A DNA stretch of 64,000 nt from the NCBI GenBank assembly GCA_037783545.1, contig JBBELK010000024.1, positions 806,001 to 870,000 of the forward strand, given 5' to 3'. The position numbers and the translations under genes were made by a program. A model generated the notes under the pieces. The model saw nothing but the letters and a program-made list of their open reading frames with translations, was not told the DNA's origin and did no database searches. The DNA comes from Henricia sp. BOLD:AAB3569 (lineage: Eukaryota > Echinodermata > Asteroidea > Spinulosida > Echinasteridae). Positions 52,701 to 64,000 of the stretch are shown here, piece after piece (position 1 is the first letter of the stretch; each line of letters starts with the position of its first letter).

Positions 52701-55670
52701 CGAGACTTGGAAATTCAGCCATTTCTTCTTTCACTTCTAACTAACTTTTAATCTTTTCAAAAGTCGGGGTGCCCATTTAACAATGGTGTTTAACAGTCAA
52801 TTTGGATGAAACCTGGCAGGATGATGGACAAATAAGTAAAGAAAAATATTCGCATACACTGACTTTATGCAAAAATATCAACAATTTGTATATGAAAATG
52901 TGCAGCTGGAAATGATCAGTTTCGGGAAATTAAATCAAAAATCTAATGACAGGTAGGCCTACATGTACATGTACCGTGATCAAAGTAAAATAACCCGGTG
53001 ACAAACGGTGTAAGTCCCAAAAAACCTGATATTTCGAGGAGCATGTTAACCCAACGCTACCACACTGATCAAAACAAAAACGAGGCTGCGACGTAAGTTG
53101 GTGAGCGTGAATTGCAATATTCACACAGGCAGGGCCTCCGAGTCCTACCTACTTTACTTGATTAAGGCAGATAATTGTTTGGCAATTTTCAGACGGTTAC
53201 GCTTGAGTGTGCATGTTTCCCTGATCAATGTTGTGTGAGAGCAAAGATTGTACATGAATACAGAGTAGCCTACTCATCAATGGGTAGCCTATGCACAGGG
53301 TGTGGGTGAAAAACGGACCCTCCGGATTAGCCCTGGACGATATCGAAAATTTTGAACTGCGATATTATCGTCGGATGATATCGCCGATATGACTATATAT
53401 CGTCAAGATTTTCAAAAAATTAAACAACCTTGTTAACAATGAACCAAACGAGAAAACGACTACGCAAAAACGATGAAATGACTTGTCATTTAAAATAATA
53501 TTGCTGAAGTTGAAATACTTTGAAGTTCCATCATAGGAAACAAAGCGGCCGAAGTCTGAAGAAACAGCGCATTATCGATCAGCGGCAGGAGGGCGACAGC
53601 GTGAGCCTTCCTCTGTGATCCATTACTCTGATTGGCCAACTGCACTGAGAGCCTGAAAATGGGCGTTATTTTGAGAGTCAAGATGACTGGCTGGGCTGCT
53701 GGCCGGGTGTCCGGATTGGCTGTTGGTTTAAATAAAACTTCCCACAACCATGATGTTCGTGACAAACAGATGGAAGCTTATCTTAGGACGTACTTGTACA
53801 TTGTATTAACTTGTTGTTGTTAGCATCCTTTGTGGAATACCGTCTTGGCGGCGTACAAAGCAATAACCTCTACCTTGTTTTTGGTTTTGAGTGGGGGGAG
53901 GGCGCGAGTGTCTGCTAATCCGACTGTCAATCATTCTGCGGTCAGTTTTCAGTTCTTATTAATCTCTCCGGGCCTGGGTGACTGGAAAATAATCATTCTC
54001 GAGACATAAGGGAGGGAGAGCATGTTTGAAAACAGTAATCAGGCTGTGATTGCGAATCCCTGGTACCCAGTACCCACTCATTTTTGGATAATAACTACCC
54101 TTATGATTTCTAACAACTATTTTCACGTTTACTACTGAATACAATTATGCGGTACAGGTAGTAAATAATATAAAGGTTATCAGAACATCGCGAAAAGTCA
54201 CACAATACAACTTTTTGGGAGAACAAAAAGAATGTTTTTATTTACACATGACTCGATCACAACTTGTTTAAGGCTCAACAAATTAAACGCTGATGGGTTT
54301 TGTCTAGAGCGTGGTGAAGATGGACCAGCAGTGTCACTGTCAGAGCCTTCCTCCTGTTCAGGATCTATTTGATTCAGCATTTCAGCAGATGGGAGGAGTA
54401 CCGGTTGAAATTCTTCAGAACCAACGAAGTCGGTGTTGAAAATGGTGATGCTGATGTGAAATGTTGGGTTATTTATGAGCCAGAGGCTTCATGTATAGCT
54501 AAGGCTGACGCGAAGTTTGTTGTTTACGGACGCAGATTAAGAAATAAACAAAACAGATGATGGGCGCCACTGACTGGCGTTGTCTGTGATTTATTGTCAA
54601 GACCGTGTTGGCTTTATTCTCTCAACTAATTCAGACGACTAAAGTCAAAGACCCCTTAAAATGTATTTGTAAAGGTTTATTGAATCGTCTTTGTGGCGGC
54701 TCCTCTGTGTGTAGTGGCTGCCTAGTTTACCAACCACATAAAAATAATTTGGCGGCGCGCGCAGTCGATAATCCTGGATGTTACTTCTACATCATTTTAA
54801 CATGGGCATTAATCTACAGTCGGCAGCGGTCGTTCGCGGCAAATCTGACAGATGTTTTTGACGGGCGCCTGGACTGTCATTGTTCGAGTTTTAAACCTCA
54901 AAGTTATGTAGCACTTCGCAAATTGACGATAGTTTTAGAATTATCGTCCATGTTTTTCAAGGTTTGAGAATATCGTCTTTGTCACGATATTTCGATATTT
55001 ACAAAAACAAAGTCGATATAGTCGATATTGTTTTCATTATCGTCAGTCGGCGATAATATCGTGATATCGTCCAGGCCTACTCCGGATCCTTCCAGATCTT
55101 CCGGATCTTTTTCAAAAATGGCTATTTAATGAACAGAAAGTGCCTAGTTTGACTTCTTATTACGCTTCCATACCTTGTTACCGCCATGTACAGGCCTTAT
55201 TTTTAAAGATCCGGCGTGGAAAAAAACCAATTTCTTTTTTCTTATAGTGTCCTGCACTACGCCCTATCTCTTCGAAAATTTCACTTTGTGGATAGTTGAT
55301 GTGGTGTATGATTACAAATTGGTGCAATACATGGTGGTAAAAGGTATGTAAGCGTATTTAGAAGTCAAACTAGGTACTTTCTGTTCGTTAAATATCAATT
55401 TTTAACAAAGATCCGGAAGATCCGGAGGGTCCGACTTTCACAAACTGCCCTATGCACACTCCTTGCTACTGTGCTAGTCCATGCTAGTTTCCCCTTTTGC
55501 TAGCGGCTGCAAGTGCATGTATATGCAAGAGCAAGTTTCAACTCCGTAATTCGCTCCACAGCTGCCAAAATACTCACCAACAACAGCGCCACAAATGGCA
55601 GACATTTCAGAATAAACCATCCATCCATGATGTCCAGTATCTGCCCGATGTTGTGCTTACTTGCCACCAT
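40497..55670 (-). CDS. ERP44: Endoplasmic reticulum resident protein 44, 10 coding exons
   Basis: Spliced CDS on the minus strand: 55670-55578, 52251-52133, 46719-46604, 45783-45599, 45336-45221, 44042-43985, 43394-43278, 42670-42559, 41830-41689, 40725-40497. It is 1287 nt (428 residues), with all phases consistent. A signal-anchor-like hydrophobic start is followed by the thioredoxin-like a domain with active site WCRFS (Cys at about residue 72), IAQKYHISKYPTIKMFRNG, then b and b' domains (DDCAFYVGIGE, DKCIPLVREITFENGE, EEGLPFLILFHN). The C-terminal tail is LHSGKLHREFHHGPE, ending RDEL. In the family it retains unassembled IgM-type oligomers, Ero1 and ERAP1 by a pH- and zinc-dependent cycle between ER and Golgi. 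The single-Cys CRFS motif forms mixed disulfides with clients. It is about 20 residues longer than the human protein, partly from a repeat in the tail. Confidence 0.97.
41147..41602. mobile_element. MITE family B, copy 3, in ERP44 intron 9
   Basis: 456 bp, same ends and interior as the other two copies. It lies 86 bp from ERP44 exon 9. Confidence 0.85.
41689..41830 (-). CDS. ERP44: ERP44 exon 9
   Basis: 142 nt, residues about 306-352. It contains FSHPLHHLGKTTKDLPIIAL and DSFRHMYLFPNV, including the His-rich surface typical of the family. The acceptor is atttcttcag and the donor is gtgagt. Confidence 0.95.
41905..42170 (+). repeat. Q-family repeat, in ERP44 intron 8
   Basis: About 265 bp, similar to 42780-43030 in the neighbouring intron (tttaacattttatc(a/g)gtcagtaac, cctcttgtggc). 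Possibly an old segmental duplication or a dispersed SINE. Confidence 0.6.
42357..42535. mobile_element. MITE family E, partial copy
   Basis: 'gctcaataaaatac' to 'cttatggtcgcaaaaactcg' matches the inner arms of 26989-27280. It lies 24 bp from ERP44 exon 8. Just before it, 'cccggaca' recurs at about 21-bp intervals (42278-42324). Confidence 0.65.
42559..42670 (-). CDS. ERP44: ERP44 exon 8
   Basis: 112 nt, residues 269-305 (ELTEEGLPFLILFHNTDDQD onward), in the b' domain. The acceptor is tctttttag and the donor is gtaagg. Confidence 0.95.
42780..43000 (+). repeat. Q-family repeat, in ERP44 intron 7
   Basis: See 41905-42170. This copy adds 'ctctgccctgaagtgcctcc' and a small hairpin 'ggattaatcctccacagagg'. 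Confidence 0.6.
43040..43190 (+). repeat. Repeat family N, copy 1
   Basis: 'cttcctgaagtgatacactc' to 'agactaggcataa', repeated in the same orientation at 56528-56700 with about 85 percent similarity by eye. Confidence 0.7.
43278..43394 (-). CDS. ERP44: ERP44 exon 7
   Basis: 117 nt, phase 0 at both ends, residues 230-268. It reads DRDMLYLGSMVNFNLLLTWA and then EDKCIPLVREITFENGE, nearly identical to the human block. The acceptor is ccgttgcag and the donor is gtatgt. Confidence 0.97.
43501..43855. mobile_element. MITE family C, copy in ERP44 intron 6
   Basis: About 355 bp. Left ttaaaggaggttgttcagat, right gatctggtcacgttccttta. It starts about 107 bp upstream of ERP44 exon 7. Confidence 0.78.
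43985..44042 (-). CDS. ERP44: ERP44 exon 6
   Basis: 58 nt, residues 210-229 (ENFKSETVSGDNIMFRPAK), matching the SGDNIIYKP block of vertebrate ERp44. The acceptor is ttattgcag and the donor is gtaggt. Confidence 0.93.
44270..44486 (+). repeat. Repeat family G, copy 2, in ERP44 intron 5
   Basis: Inverse of 27990-28221. CpG-rich (gcaacgcgcgcgtgcggc). Confidence 0.7.
45221..45336 (-). CDS. ERP44: ERP44 exon 5
   Basis: 116 nt, residues 172-209. It begins the b domain: ESKRSIISYFKAESTNEY, then SLRDDCAFYVGIG. The acceptor is tttgttcacag and the donor is gtaagt. Confidence 0.95.
45427..45568. mobile_element. Palindromic MITE family A, copy in ERP44 intron 4
   Basis: 142-bp hairpin with TTAA at both edges. 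It fills more than half of the 262-bp intron between ERP44 exons 4 and 5 and ends 30 bp from the exon 4 donor. Confidence 0.88.
45599..45783 (-). CDS. ERP44: ERP44 exon 4
   Basis: 185 nt, residues about 110-171. It contains AIAQKYHISKYPTIKMFRNG with the cis-proline of the thioredoxin fold, then KREYRSQRSKDAFLKFLRDQ. The acceptor is gttgtacag and the donor is gtgagt. Confidence 0.96.
46269..46579. mobile_element. MITE next to ERP44 exon 3
   Basis: Ends ggggtcgatttcacaaag and ctttctgaaatcaacccc. The interior has 'gggacgacgtt' twice. It ends 24 bp from the exon 3 donor. Confidence 0.72.
46604..46719 (-). CDS. ERP44: ERP44 exon 3 (active site)
   Basis: 116 nt, residues about 71-109. It starts by completing Trp and reads CRFSQMLKPVIEDTAKAVKE, the CRFS redox motif of ERp44. 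The acceptor is cgtctttgcag and the donor is gtacat. A palindromic MITE ends 24 bp beyond the donor side. Confidence 0.95.
47134..47312. mobile_element. Inverted-repeat element in ERP44 intron 2
   Basis: Built on 'ccgagctcgggatcag' and its inverse, with a cagcccgttta end. A terminal fragment recurs at 61866-61921. Confidence 0.65.
47313..48948. other. ERP44 intron 2, no further gene seen
   Basis: It contains a (ccgaa)n patch at about 47658-47676, tacatgtac clusters near 48190, and the sequence 'cttcaagatgcattttctga' shared with 17322-17343. No splice-supported exon. Confidence 0.5.
48949..49203 (+). mobile_element. Repeat family U, copy 2
   Basis: Same family as 15361-15602, opposite orientation, in ERP44 intron 2. 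Both ends read 'ggcagggttg...gagtccatc' and 'ggacttgactataac'. Confidence 0.65.
50160..50597. mobile_element. Long inverted-repeat MITE family P, in ERP44 intron 2
   Basis: 438 bp. Ends gggtctgtccacagtaatgg and its inverse, flanked by ACAT on both sides. A second inverted pair (tcctattacg / cgtaatagga) lies in the centre. Confidence 0.82.
51464..51860 (-). mobile_element. Full-length tRNA-derived SINE family 1, tail type b
   Basis: Read on the minus strand, the tRNA-like head has A box tggccgagtggtttagg. It continues 'ttgagcaaggcatctaacc', central block 'agatcccagaggcac', 'cccggtgtctctggcc', then a long tail with 'tgtgctatagaaatg' and (taa)n. That tail resembles a LINE 3' end, as expected of a SINE mobilised by a partner LINE. 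Confidence 0.82.
52133..52251 (-). CDS. ERP44: ERP44 exon 2
   Basis: 119 nt, residues 32-70. It reads ...SSQTGFTMELSRSNFDQVIG then NEVVFVNFYANW, the beta strand leading into the thioredoxin active site. The acceptor is tcatttaag and the donor is gtaagt. The lower boundary is fixed by phase, within 1 nt. Confidence 0.93.
52331..52610. mobile_element. MITE family D, partial copy, upstream of ERP44 exon 2
   Basis: It matches the left arm and centre of 11944-12337. The right arm is missing. It lies 80 bp upstream of the exon 2 acceptor. Confidence 0.75.
53328..55079. mobile_element. hAT-like element nested in K copy 2
   Basis: 1752 bp. Terminal inverted repeat tag(c/g)cctggacgatatcg, with subterminal gatatcg clusters at both ends. 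It is flanked by a perfect 8-bp duplication CTCCGGAT (53320-53327, 55080-55087). No intact transposase. The interior is partly GC-rich with short ORFs only. Confidence 0.92.
54198..54380 (-). pseudogene. Possible transposase remnant inside the nested hAT element
   Basis: A 60-codon ORF beginning MLNQIDPEQEEGSDSDTAGP, with protein-like acidic and Ser/Pro-rich composition, near the middle of the hAT element. No hAT motif is identifiable, so the assignment rests only on location. Confidence 0.2.
55578..55670 (-). CDS. ERP44: ERP44 exon 1 (signal sequence)
   Basis: 93 nt, residues 1-31. Two in-frame ATGs are plausible: 55670 (MVASKHN...) and the one before DGWFILKCLPFVALLL. Both have A at -3 and G at +4. 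The inner one gives the more typical signal peptide. The donor is gtgagt, phase 0. Confidence 0.85.
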
Positions 55671-56527
55671 TATACTGCTACCTGAAAAATGAAATATTTT
55701 ATGCAAAACTACCGGCACAGTTGCAGAACGTATCGCAGCGAGCCACGCTGACACCGGCCAACTTACCCAAAGTCAACACTAGAGGGCGTCCATCATCATA
55801 TCAGGATTTGAACCCAACATCCGGGAAGATGCTTTATCACCATCCACACTACAAGCACATTTATTTCTCTCAATAAATCTACTCTCATCTAATATTTGGT
55901 TACAAGTTTCATTTCCCTGCGGTCGGTCCTGAAAGTTATATTTTTTATGGTCATTCTCACAGATAATTTCGACTGAGAACAGCTGAGTGCTGAGAAATCA
56001 TTCAAGGAAAAACTCACAGAAAAATAGTATAAATTGGACGTTTAAAGGGCCTTAATTATGGATTTTTATCAATGATATCTAAGCAATTAAAATACTCTAC
56101 CCAGTTACAGTCACGAAAATCCTATTTATAGCTTGTTTTGGGGGTTAAACAAAGTTTTTTTATAGCTTTTATGCTAATGCATATTTATGACCAAGGTTAT
56201 GTCACAAGAGGCAAACAAGAAAATCACATTCAACTATGAACACAAGATTACACTTTTTTCTCAAACTTGCTGAAACTTTGTAATCCATGGCTGTTTGAGT
56301 TTGTTCTACATGTTTCCTATTAAAAAAGATGTATTGTAGCACTTATAAGACTAACTTAAAGCAAAAAAATGCATAAGCTTTCGTAGCAACAACTATTTCA
56401 TCAGATGCAATGGAAAATAAACATCATCAATGTTTCCTGTTGTAAGCCATGACAAAACTTGGGGTGGAAACTGCCATAACTCCAACTTAAAGTCCTATAT
56501 GTTTTTGTTTTGTTTTTACTTTTCCCT

Positions 56528-56700
56528 TCTTCCTGAAGTGATGCACTCCAAACAGCGCCCTCTTTCTGTGATTTATTGTAATGAAATCTTCAAAGTTTAA
56601 AAAAGGCTACCTTTTGTTAATTTTTCATCAAAACAAACAATAGTAATGTCTTGCTAAACAAGTATTCCATCATATGCAGCAAAGACTAGGCATAAAAAAT
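56528..56700 (+). repeat. Repeat family N, copy 2
   Basis: Same family and orientation as 43040-43190, in the ERP44/SEC61B intergenic region. Confidence 0.7.
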
Positions 56701-56743
56701 CGATATTCAAGCACCTCAACCACGCGCGCCCCACCCCCAATTA

Positions 56744-56955
56744 GGGCCCTTTTCCAAATCTAGATTTCGGCTTAGGCTCCGGCTTCGGCTCCATGTGTCC
56801 ATACACCTTTTCACAAATACTCTTACACAAAAGACAGAACTACATTGTGGGAAGGATAGCCATCCAACAACCTCCCCACAATCAAGCTCTGTCTTTTGTC
56901 TAAGTTGAAGCCGGAGCATGAGCCTAAGCCCAAGTCTAGATTTGGAAAAAGGCCC
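56744..56955. mobile_element. Palindromic MITE near the SEC61B promoter
   Basis: 212 bp. Ends gggcccttttccaaatctag and its inverse, then 'cggcttaggctccgg'. About 200 bp upstream of the SEC61B start codon. Confidence 0.78.
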
Positions 56956-57155
56956 AAAACACCTGCTAGACCTATCTAGCGCCCTCTATGCGGAGCCAAC
57001 AAAACTATTTTCGCTGGTTTCACCTATTAAATAATAACAACAACGCCGGGTACCAATTAACATATTGACACGTCGTTTTCTGCTAGTACAGTGCGGCAGC
57101 TGTGTTTTGTTTCTAGTTTCTAAGCTGTAAATAACGTCAACGCAAGCTTCCGACA

Positions 57156-59575
<2,420 letters not shown>

Positions 59576-59636
59576 AAGAAGAGGATGAAATTAATCTTAA
59601 AATCTTCTAGACAGCCTTATGCACCACTTTCAACAG

Positions 59637-59642
59637 AATAAA
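59637..59642 (+). other. SEC61B polyadenylation signal candidate
   Basis: AATAAA, 61 nt after the stop and just before a short palindromic MITE (59667). The spacing suits a short 3'UTR. Confidence 0.6.
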
Positions 59643-59666
59643 CTGAAAGGTTGTGGCATTATCACT

Positions 59667-59897
59667 AAAGGGGAGTTCACACTACCGCGGAAAAATCACA
59701 CCGATGCACTCAGGTCCCAATCGCCGATCTTTCTAAAATAGAAAATCCAACCCTGGTAACTTGGGGCTTCTCCAATACCTCATTGGCTGCTCGTTGGAAA
59801 AGTCCAACAGATTTGAACTTTGACCCAGCTGAAACCAGTTTCTGTACAAACCTATGTGGCAAAGCCATTTTTCTGCGATAGTGTGAACGCCCCTTAA
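59667..59897. mobile_element. Short MITE downstream of SEC61B
   Basis: Ends aaaggggagttcacacta and tagtgtgaacgcccctt. About 230 bp, starting 25 bp after the polyadenylation signal candidate. Confidence 0.75.
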
Positions 59898-60418
59898 AGG
59901 CCCTGTAGATGATCTGTTTTTGAGCGATTCTGCGAATAAAACCATTATAAATCAAAAGAAAGACATCAACAAACTCATCCGAAGAAATTTCAGCTTTGTC
60001 AAATGTACCACGTTTAAAAAAACCCATGAAAATCCATATGCATTTTCCTGGTCTTGGCGGGGTGTTTCAAATATTCGTTCTCAGTTGATCGGGTACTATG
60101 TGGCTTGCGTCATGCACTCTGTGGCGCACATACTGCGTGTGCGCGCGATCCATAAAAATGCATCGCGTTGAAACACGGAATACACAGCGCCCATGCATTT
60201 TGGACCGCGTAGATGCGAACCAAAAATAAGTAAATCGTTTGCAAACGATCTAAATAATTTCATCTTTACGGATTATTTTCTGGTAAAATTATATCATTTT
60301 GAGCGAAAACCTTTCAATGGATAGTTGCTATTAATTCAATCTTTACTTTCAGAATGTTTCCCCTGTAAACTCGTCGATTACTTTTTGGGGTCATTGCAAA
60401 TGATCCACTGGGCCTTTA
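59893..60418. mobile_element. TTAA-ended element downstream of SEC61B
   Basis: Ends ttaaaggccctgtagatgat and (inverted) ttaaaggcccagtggatcat. About 526 bp. It overlaps the edge of the preceding MITE by sharing TTAA. Confidence 0.65.
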
Positions 60419-63400
60419 AGTGACTTTTCATTTACAAGTCCCAATGGTCAATTGCAATGGAATAAGTGTGGTTAAGAGGATCTTGATAATAACAGCACTG
60501 TTAAGAAAACATTCCACTTATGACAAATTTAGTCCCAATTTCTAGTGGTTTTTTCTTCATTAATCTATTGACTTATTTTAACGTGAATTAGCTTTCCATA
60601 AAATACGTCACCTTTTTCATTTGAAAGCTAATCTCAACAAACTGCAAAAACTATACATTTGTATTAAAAATGTTAAGCGTTTACAGTTAAGGTATATCAC
60701 GCATCCTTACGCACTGCGTAACATTCCTATGATGATTACATGCAAGCCTATGGGGCTCGTGAAATCAGCTGCTGAACAATTATCAAGTCCACTTATTTTG
60801 AGCTGTCCAATTCATTTCTAGTTCATCAAACCAAATATGATAACTACAGAAAACATGCAAATGCCTAATAAAATTATATTTAAAAAGATTTAATGAGCAG
60901 TCGTTTCCTTCTTGTATTGCAACAAATTATAGACCCTTTGCATATTTAAATGATGTAACAATAGTTCCACAAAGTGATTTTCCCCAAGATGTGCAAGGGG
61001 TCTATTATCAGAAATCAATGCTTGCGCAAGTCTGGGAATGAAGTTAAATAACACTGGAGAAAACTTGATTTATTCAGAGATACACCATTAAGGCAGTACT
61101 ACATTTTAGTTGGGAGTGGTTTATCATAGTATTAGACGTCACGCAATGTTTAGGGACGAATCATGCAGCAGTATGGGGACGAAATCTCTAGTTTGCGTGC
61201 AACGCACACCTAACATATTATGCACGTGATTTTTACTGACTGCTTCAGTGGCACAAAAACAAAGATCGTAAATTTCTAAAATGGTTCATGTCAACATTAG
61301 TGTGCCTGCCTGAGTTTTAAGGCCATGCAGAGATTTCGTCCCCATAATGCACCGCGGTAAATATTGTGTGAATTGGCCAGAAACTGACAACAGTATCGAC
61401 ATCCAGTTTTACATAAATTGTACAATTGACTCGTCAACAAGTTCGCTGTATAAAAAAAAGAAACGAGTGTTCTCTTTCTTTCCCGCTTAAACAAACCTAA
61501 GTATAAAGTCCGAATGACTTCTTTTATAATCAATTATTATGATATACAAGTTTTGAAAGAAAAACTTATGTGAAAAAACTACCGAACTATTCTGTTGGTA
61601 GGTGTACTAGTTGATGGAAAATAAAGTCTAATTTAAATGCATTGAAAAAAGGAAAAAAAACCTCCCAAGTATCTTGCTCAAATTTCTTTCAAGACGTTTG
61701 GTCCCTCCCCTCATCCTGTTTCCCAGCCCCACCTTGAAATGAGATTATGGAGCCCAACCATATTCTGCGAGGAAAAAAATAATAAAAATGACATGGTTAA
61801 AGCTACCAGTATTCAAGTAATTTAGTACATTCTACAAAGTGGAAAAAGTATTTCTTTACAATGCTTGCTTATCTAACCGCAAACTGATCCCAAGCTCGGG
61901 ATCAAGTGTAAACAGGCTGCTTATCTCCTTTCAAGACTTGTACAAGTTGGTTGATTTTTTTTTCTTCAATTAACTACTGGTACATCTACTACATAAAATA
62001 AGGCATTATATTAACTATGTAACAAAAGATTATATACATTGACACAACGGGATCCAGTGGTATTTTTTTTTCTAATCTCAAGATAAATACAATTATAAGT
62101 ATAAAAAGTACATTATACTGCTCACTAATTGTCTCAATTTAAGACATCCACATGTACACTAAATAGTAGAAAAACATTCCAAAATAGTGTGAAAATATTT
62201 TCAGCAAACAAAAACAAAACACGCCTTGATAGCGTTACATACAATTCACCCGTAACATTATAATAGGTGTTTAAAGTCGTATAATTTTACTTTTTGTCAT
62301 GACTACAAATTGTACAAAATACAGTACTCTAATAAAAATGATATAATACTAATATAATTGCAACGTCAAACAGCATGCAAAGTAAACATTATTACCCCTT
62401 GCTGTGGATTTTTACTGTTGAAGCAAATAAATGCTTGTTCATTCATAATAAGTAGTTAAGTTTAAATTGAGACATTGAACCAAGAAATCGAGTGCTTGGG
62501 GTTCAAATGTGTTAAGTGCAATTTTGGCCATATTGAGTTATTTGCATATTCTTGGATGCTCTTTTCAATGCACACATCAGTTAAAGGCAGTATACATCAT
62601 TGGTAAACCCTCACAAACAGTGTCATATAGTGTCATCTTCCTGTATGAATAAAGATATGCATTATTAAAACCAACCTCAGTAAAATCTAGCTCCATACCT
62701 CGTCAAACTTTTGAGAAAACAGTGAAAAACCGTGTCGTTTTTCTTCCGAAATTGTGTGAAACAAAATGTCGAGGCGAGTTTTTGTACTAGCGCCCTCTTG
62801 CGATAAAATACATTACTGCAGGGATAAGCAGGCACTGTTTCATGTTTACGTAGTTTCTTCTAATACAACAGCCGTTTGATATGTGCGCAAATCAAGTAAT
62901 CCGACACCGTCTGTACTGTACGCGCGCTAGCTGGCCGGCCGGCGGTTGGCAGCCGAGGTCAATTATACTGTATACAGTACAGTGTATATGGCATGCGCTA
63001 TGCACAGTATATAGTAAACCGTATTCGTTGTACACGGTACGTGTTTTTTAGTAAATGTGTGTGTGTCATTACAAAAAAAGAGGAAAATGCAGGATTTTTT
63101 TTATTTTCCGTATAAATACCATACACCCGCGCCACTAATCCTTCATAATATGACATAACACCCAACTGAGAAAGTGTAAATATGGCGAGGAAACATGATT
63201 TTAGGGGTGAAAATGTAATGTTTTTCTTTGAATTTTTATGCCATATGTTCCATAGATTTAGTGCATGAAGTCAATTTTCAATGGGATATGAGGAAACAAG
63301 AGGAAATCAGCTGATCAACTGAAAAGTTTTGTGAATTTTTTACAACTTTTGTGAAAACAAGGTGACGAGTTTGTTGAAAAACGCATGTTTTTGTAAATTT

Positions 63401-64000
63401 CAAACTCTCGGCCGGTTTTGTAGAATATTGGCATTTTTTGTGACATTTTCACAAAAGTGGTAAATTAATTTCACAAAACACTTACATGTACTTCTGCACC
63501 GCTGACAAAAAGAGACAAAGACATTCTTTATTTTTCTTAAATTGTGTTTATTTCAAATAAAGGCAGTATACATGATTGGTCAAATAGTGTAATCTCCCTG
63601 TGTGATTGAAAAACAACCTGAGTAAAAAATCAGCTCTTTACTTCATCTAACTTTTGAGAAAAGTCAAAAACCGGGCCGTTAGTTATTGTCCTGAAATATT
63701 GCGTGGTTATTAATCTGAGAAATTCACATCAATAGGCCTCTGTACATGTACACATTCGCTCATTTCTTAAATAAACACGCAAAATTGTGATACAACCACC
63801 CGATTTTTCGACGAACCGCATACCGTACTTGTACTATTTCTAATGGTCCCCAATATAGTCTCTAATATGATGCGTACGGGAAACGTGTGCGACTCGGAAA
63901 AAAAATAAGGTGGTTGTATCACATTTTTCATCTAAAACAACTTCCTGAAACATAGATAATGAGAATTTCACATCAATTTGCTCATTTACACATGCGCTCA
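60419..64000. other. Non-coding right flank
   Basis: No exon supported. It holds an inverted pair ggggacgaaatctct / agagatttcgtcccc (61177-61345), an H-family relic (60690-60775), a T-family relic (61866-61921), a repeat shared between 62583-62770 and 63560-63690 (ggcagtatacat, aacttttgagaaaa), and an inverted pair gtgatacaaccacc / ggtggttgtatcac (63787-63924). Confidence 0.5.

Larger units (their letters stand above)
53296..55448. mobile_element. hAT-like MITE family K, copy 2, interrupted
   Basis: 53296-53327 and 55088-55448 rejoin into a 393-bp match of the copy at 35978. It is flanked by its own perfect 8-bp duplication CCTATGCA (53288-53295 and 55449-55456). It lies in ERP44 intron 1. 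Confidence 0.9.
55671..57155. promoter_or_regulatory. Divergent ERP44/SEC61B intergenic region
   Basis: About 1.5 kb separates the two start codons, which point away from each other. It must hold both 5'UTRs and promoters. By eye there is no TATA box at a sensible distance and no canonical ER-stress element (CCAAT-N9-CCACG). The middle holds a repeat shared with ERP44 intron 7 (56528-56700) and a palindromic MITE (56744-56955). This leaves about 600 bp next to ERP44 and 200 bp next to SEC61B free of recognised repeats. Confidence 0.6.

Noticed and set aside
54605-54967. 120-residue ORF in the nested hAT element
   Set aside because: Its 3' third overlaps the subterminal gatatcg-rich region and it has no hAT signature.
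55671-57155. ER-stress response element shared by ERP44 and SEC61B
   Set aside because: No CCAAT-N9-CCACG or close variant was found on either strand by eye, so coordinated stress regulation is not claimed.

Overview
This is 64 kb of AT-rich, intron-rich animal DNA. No prokaryotic features are present. Three protein-coding genes can be read exon by exon from their translations: ODAD4/TTC25 (minus, 11 coding exons), ERP44 (minus, 10 coding exons) and SEC61B (plus, 4 coding exons). The introns are dense with palindromic miniature transposons (MITEs) and tRNA-derived SINEs. That texture, and the vertebrate-like linkage of SEC61B with ERP44, suggest a marine invertebrate deuterostome. An echinoderm, perhaps a sea star, is most likely; this is inference and no species diagnosis is possible from the sequence alone.

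Layout. 1-19.7 kb holds no complete recognisable gene. It has one convincing minus-strand exon of unknown family (14655-14834), a 12-nt microexon that keeps its frame (12975-12986), several weaker exon candidates and many repeats. 21.7-35.8 kb is ODAD4, a tetratricopeptide protein of the ciliary outer dynein arm docking complex. Its introns carry a 351-bp tandem repeat with CRE-like, E-box-like and DR1-like motifs, and MITEs with RFX X-box-like palindromes. 40.5-55.7 kb is ERP44, a thioredoxin-fold ER/Golgi chaperone with a WCRFS active site and an RDEL tail. 57.2-59.6 kb is SEC61B, the tail-anchored beta subunit of the Sec61 translocon, divergent from ERP44 across about 1.5 kb. 60-64 kb is non-coding with scattered repeats.

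How the genes relate. ERP44 and SEC61B both serve the early secretory pathway and are head to head, so shared regulation is possible. ODAD4 is a motile-cilium gene with no evident functional tie to them.

The most informative non-genic content is a layered transposon record. A 1.75-kb hAT-like element sits inside another hAT-like MITE, each with a perfect 8-bp target duplication. A TTAA-flanked element sits inside a MITE whose empty site is present elsewhere in the window. A Harbinger-like MITE sits inside a TTAA-type MITE, and a SINE sits inside a further MITE. At least five otherwise different palindromic families share TTAA-A(G)G ends. All coordinates were worked out by eye; exon boundaries should be right to within 1 nt, and repeat boundaries to within a few nt unless a target duplication fixes them.
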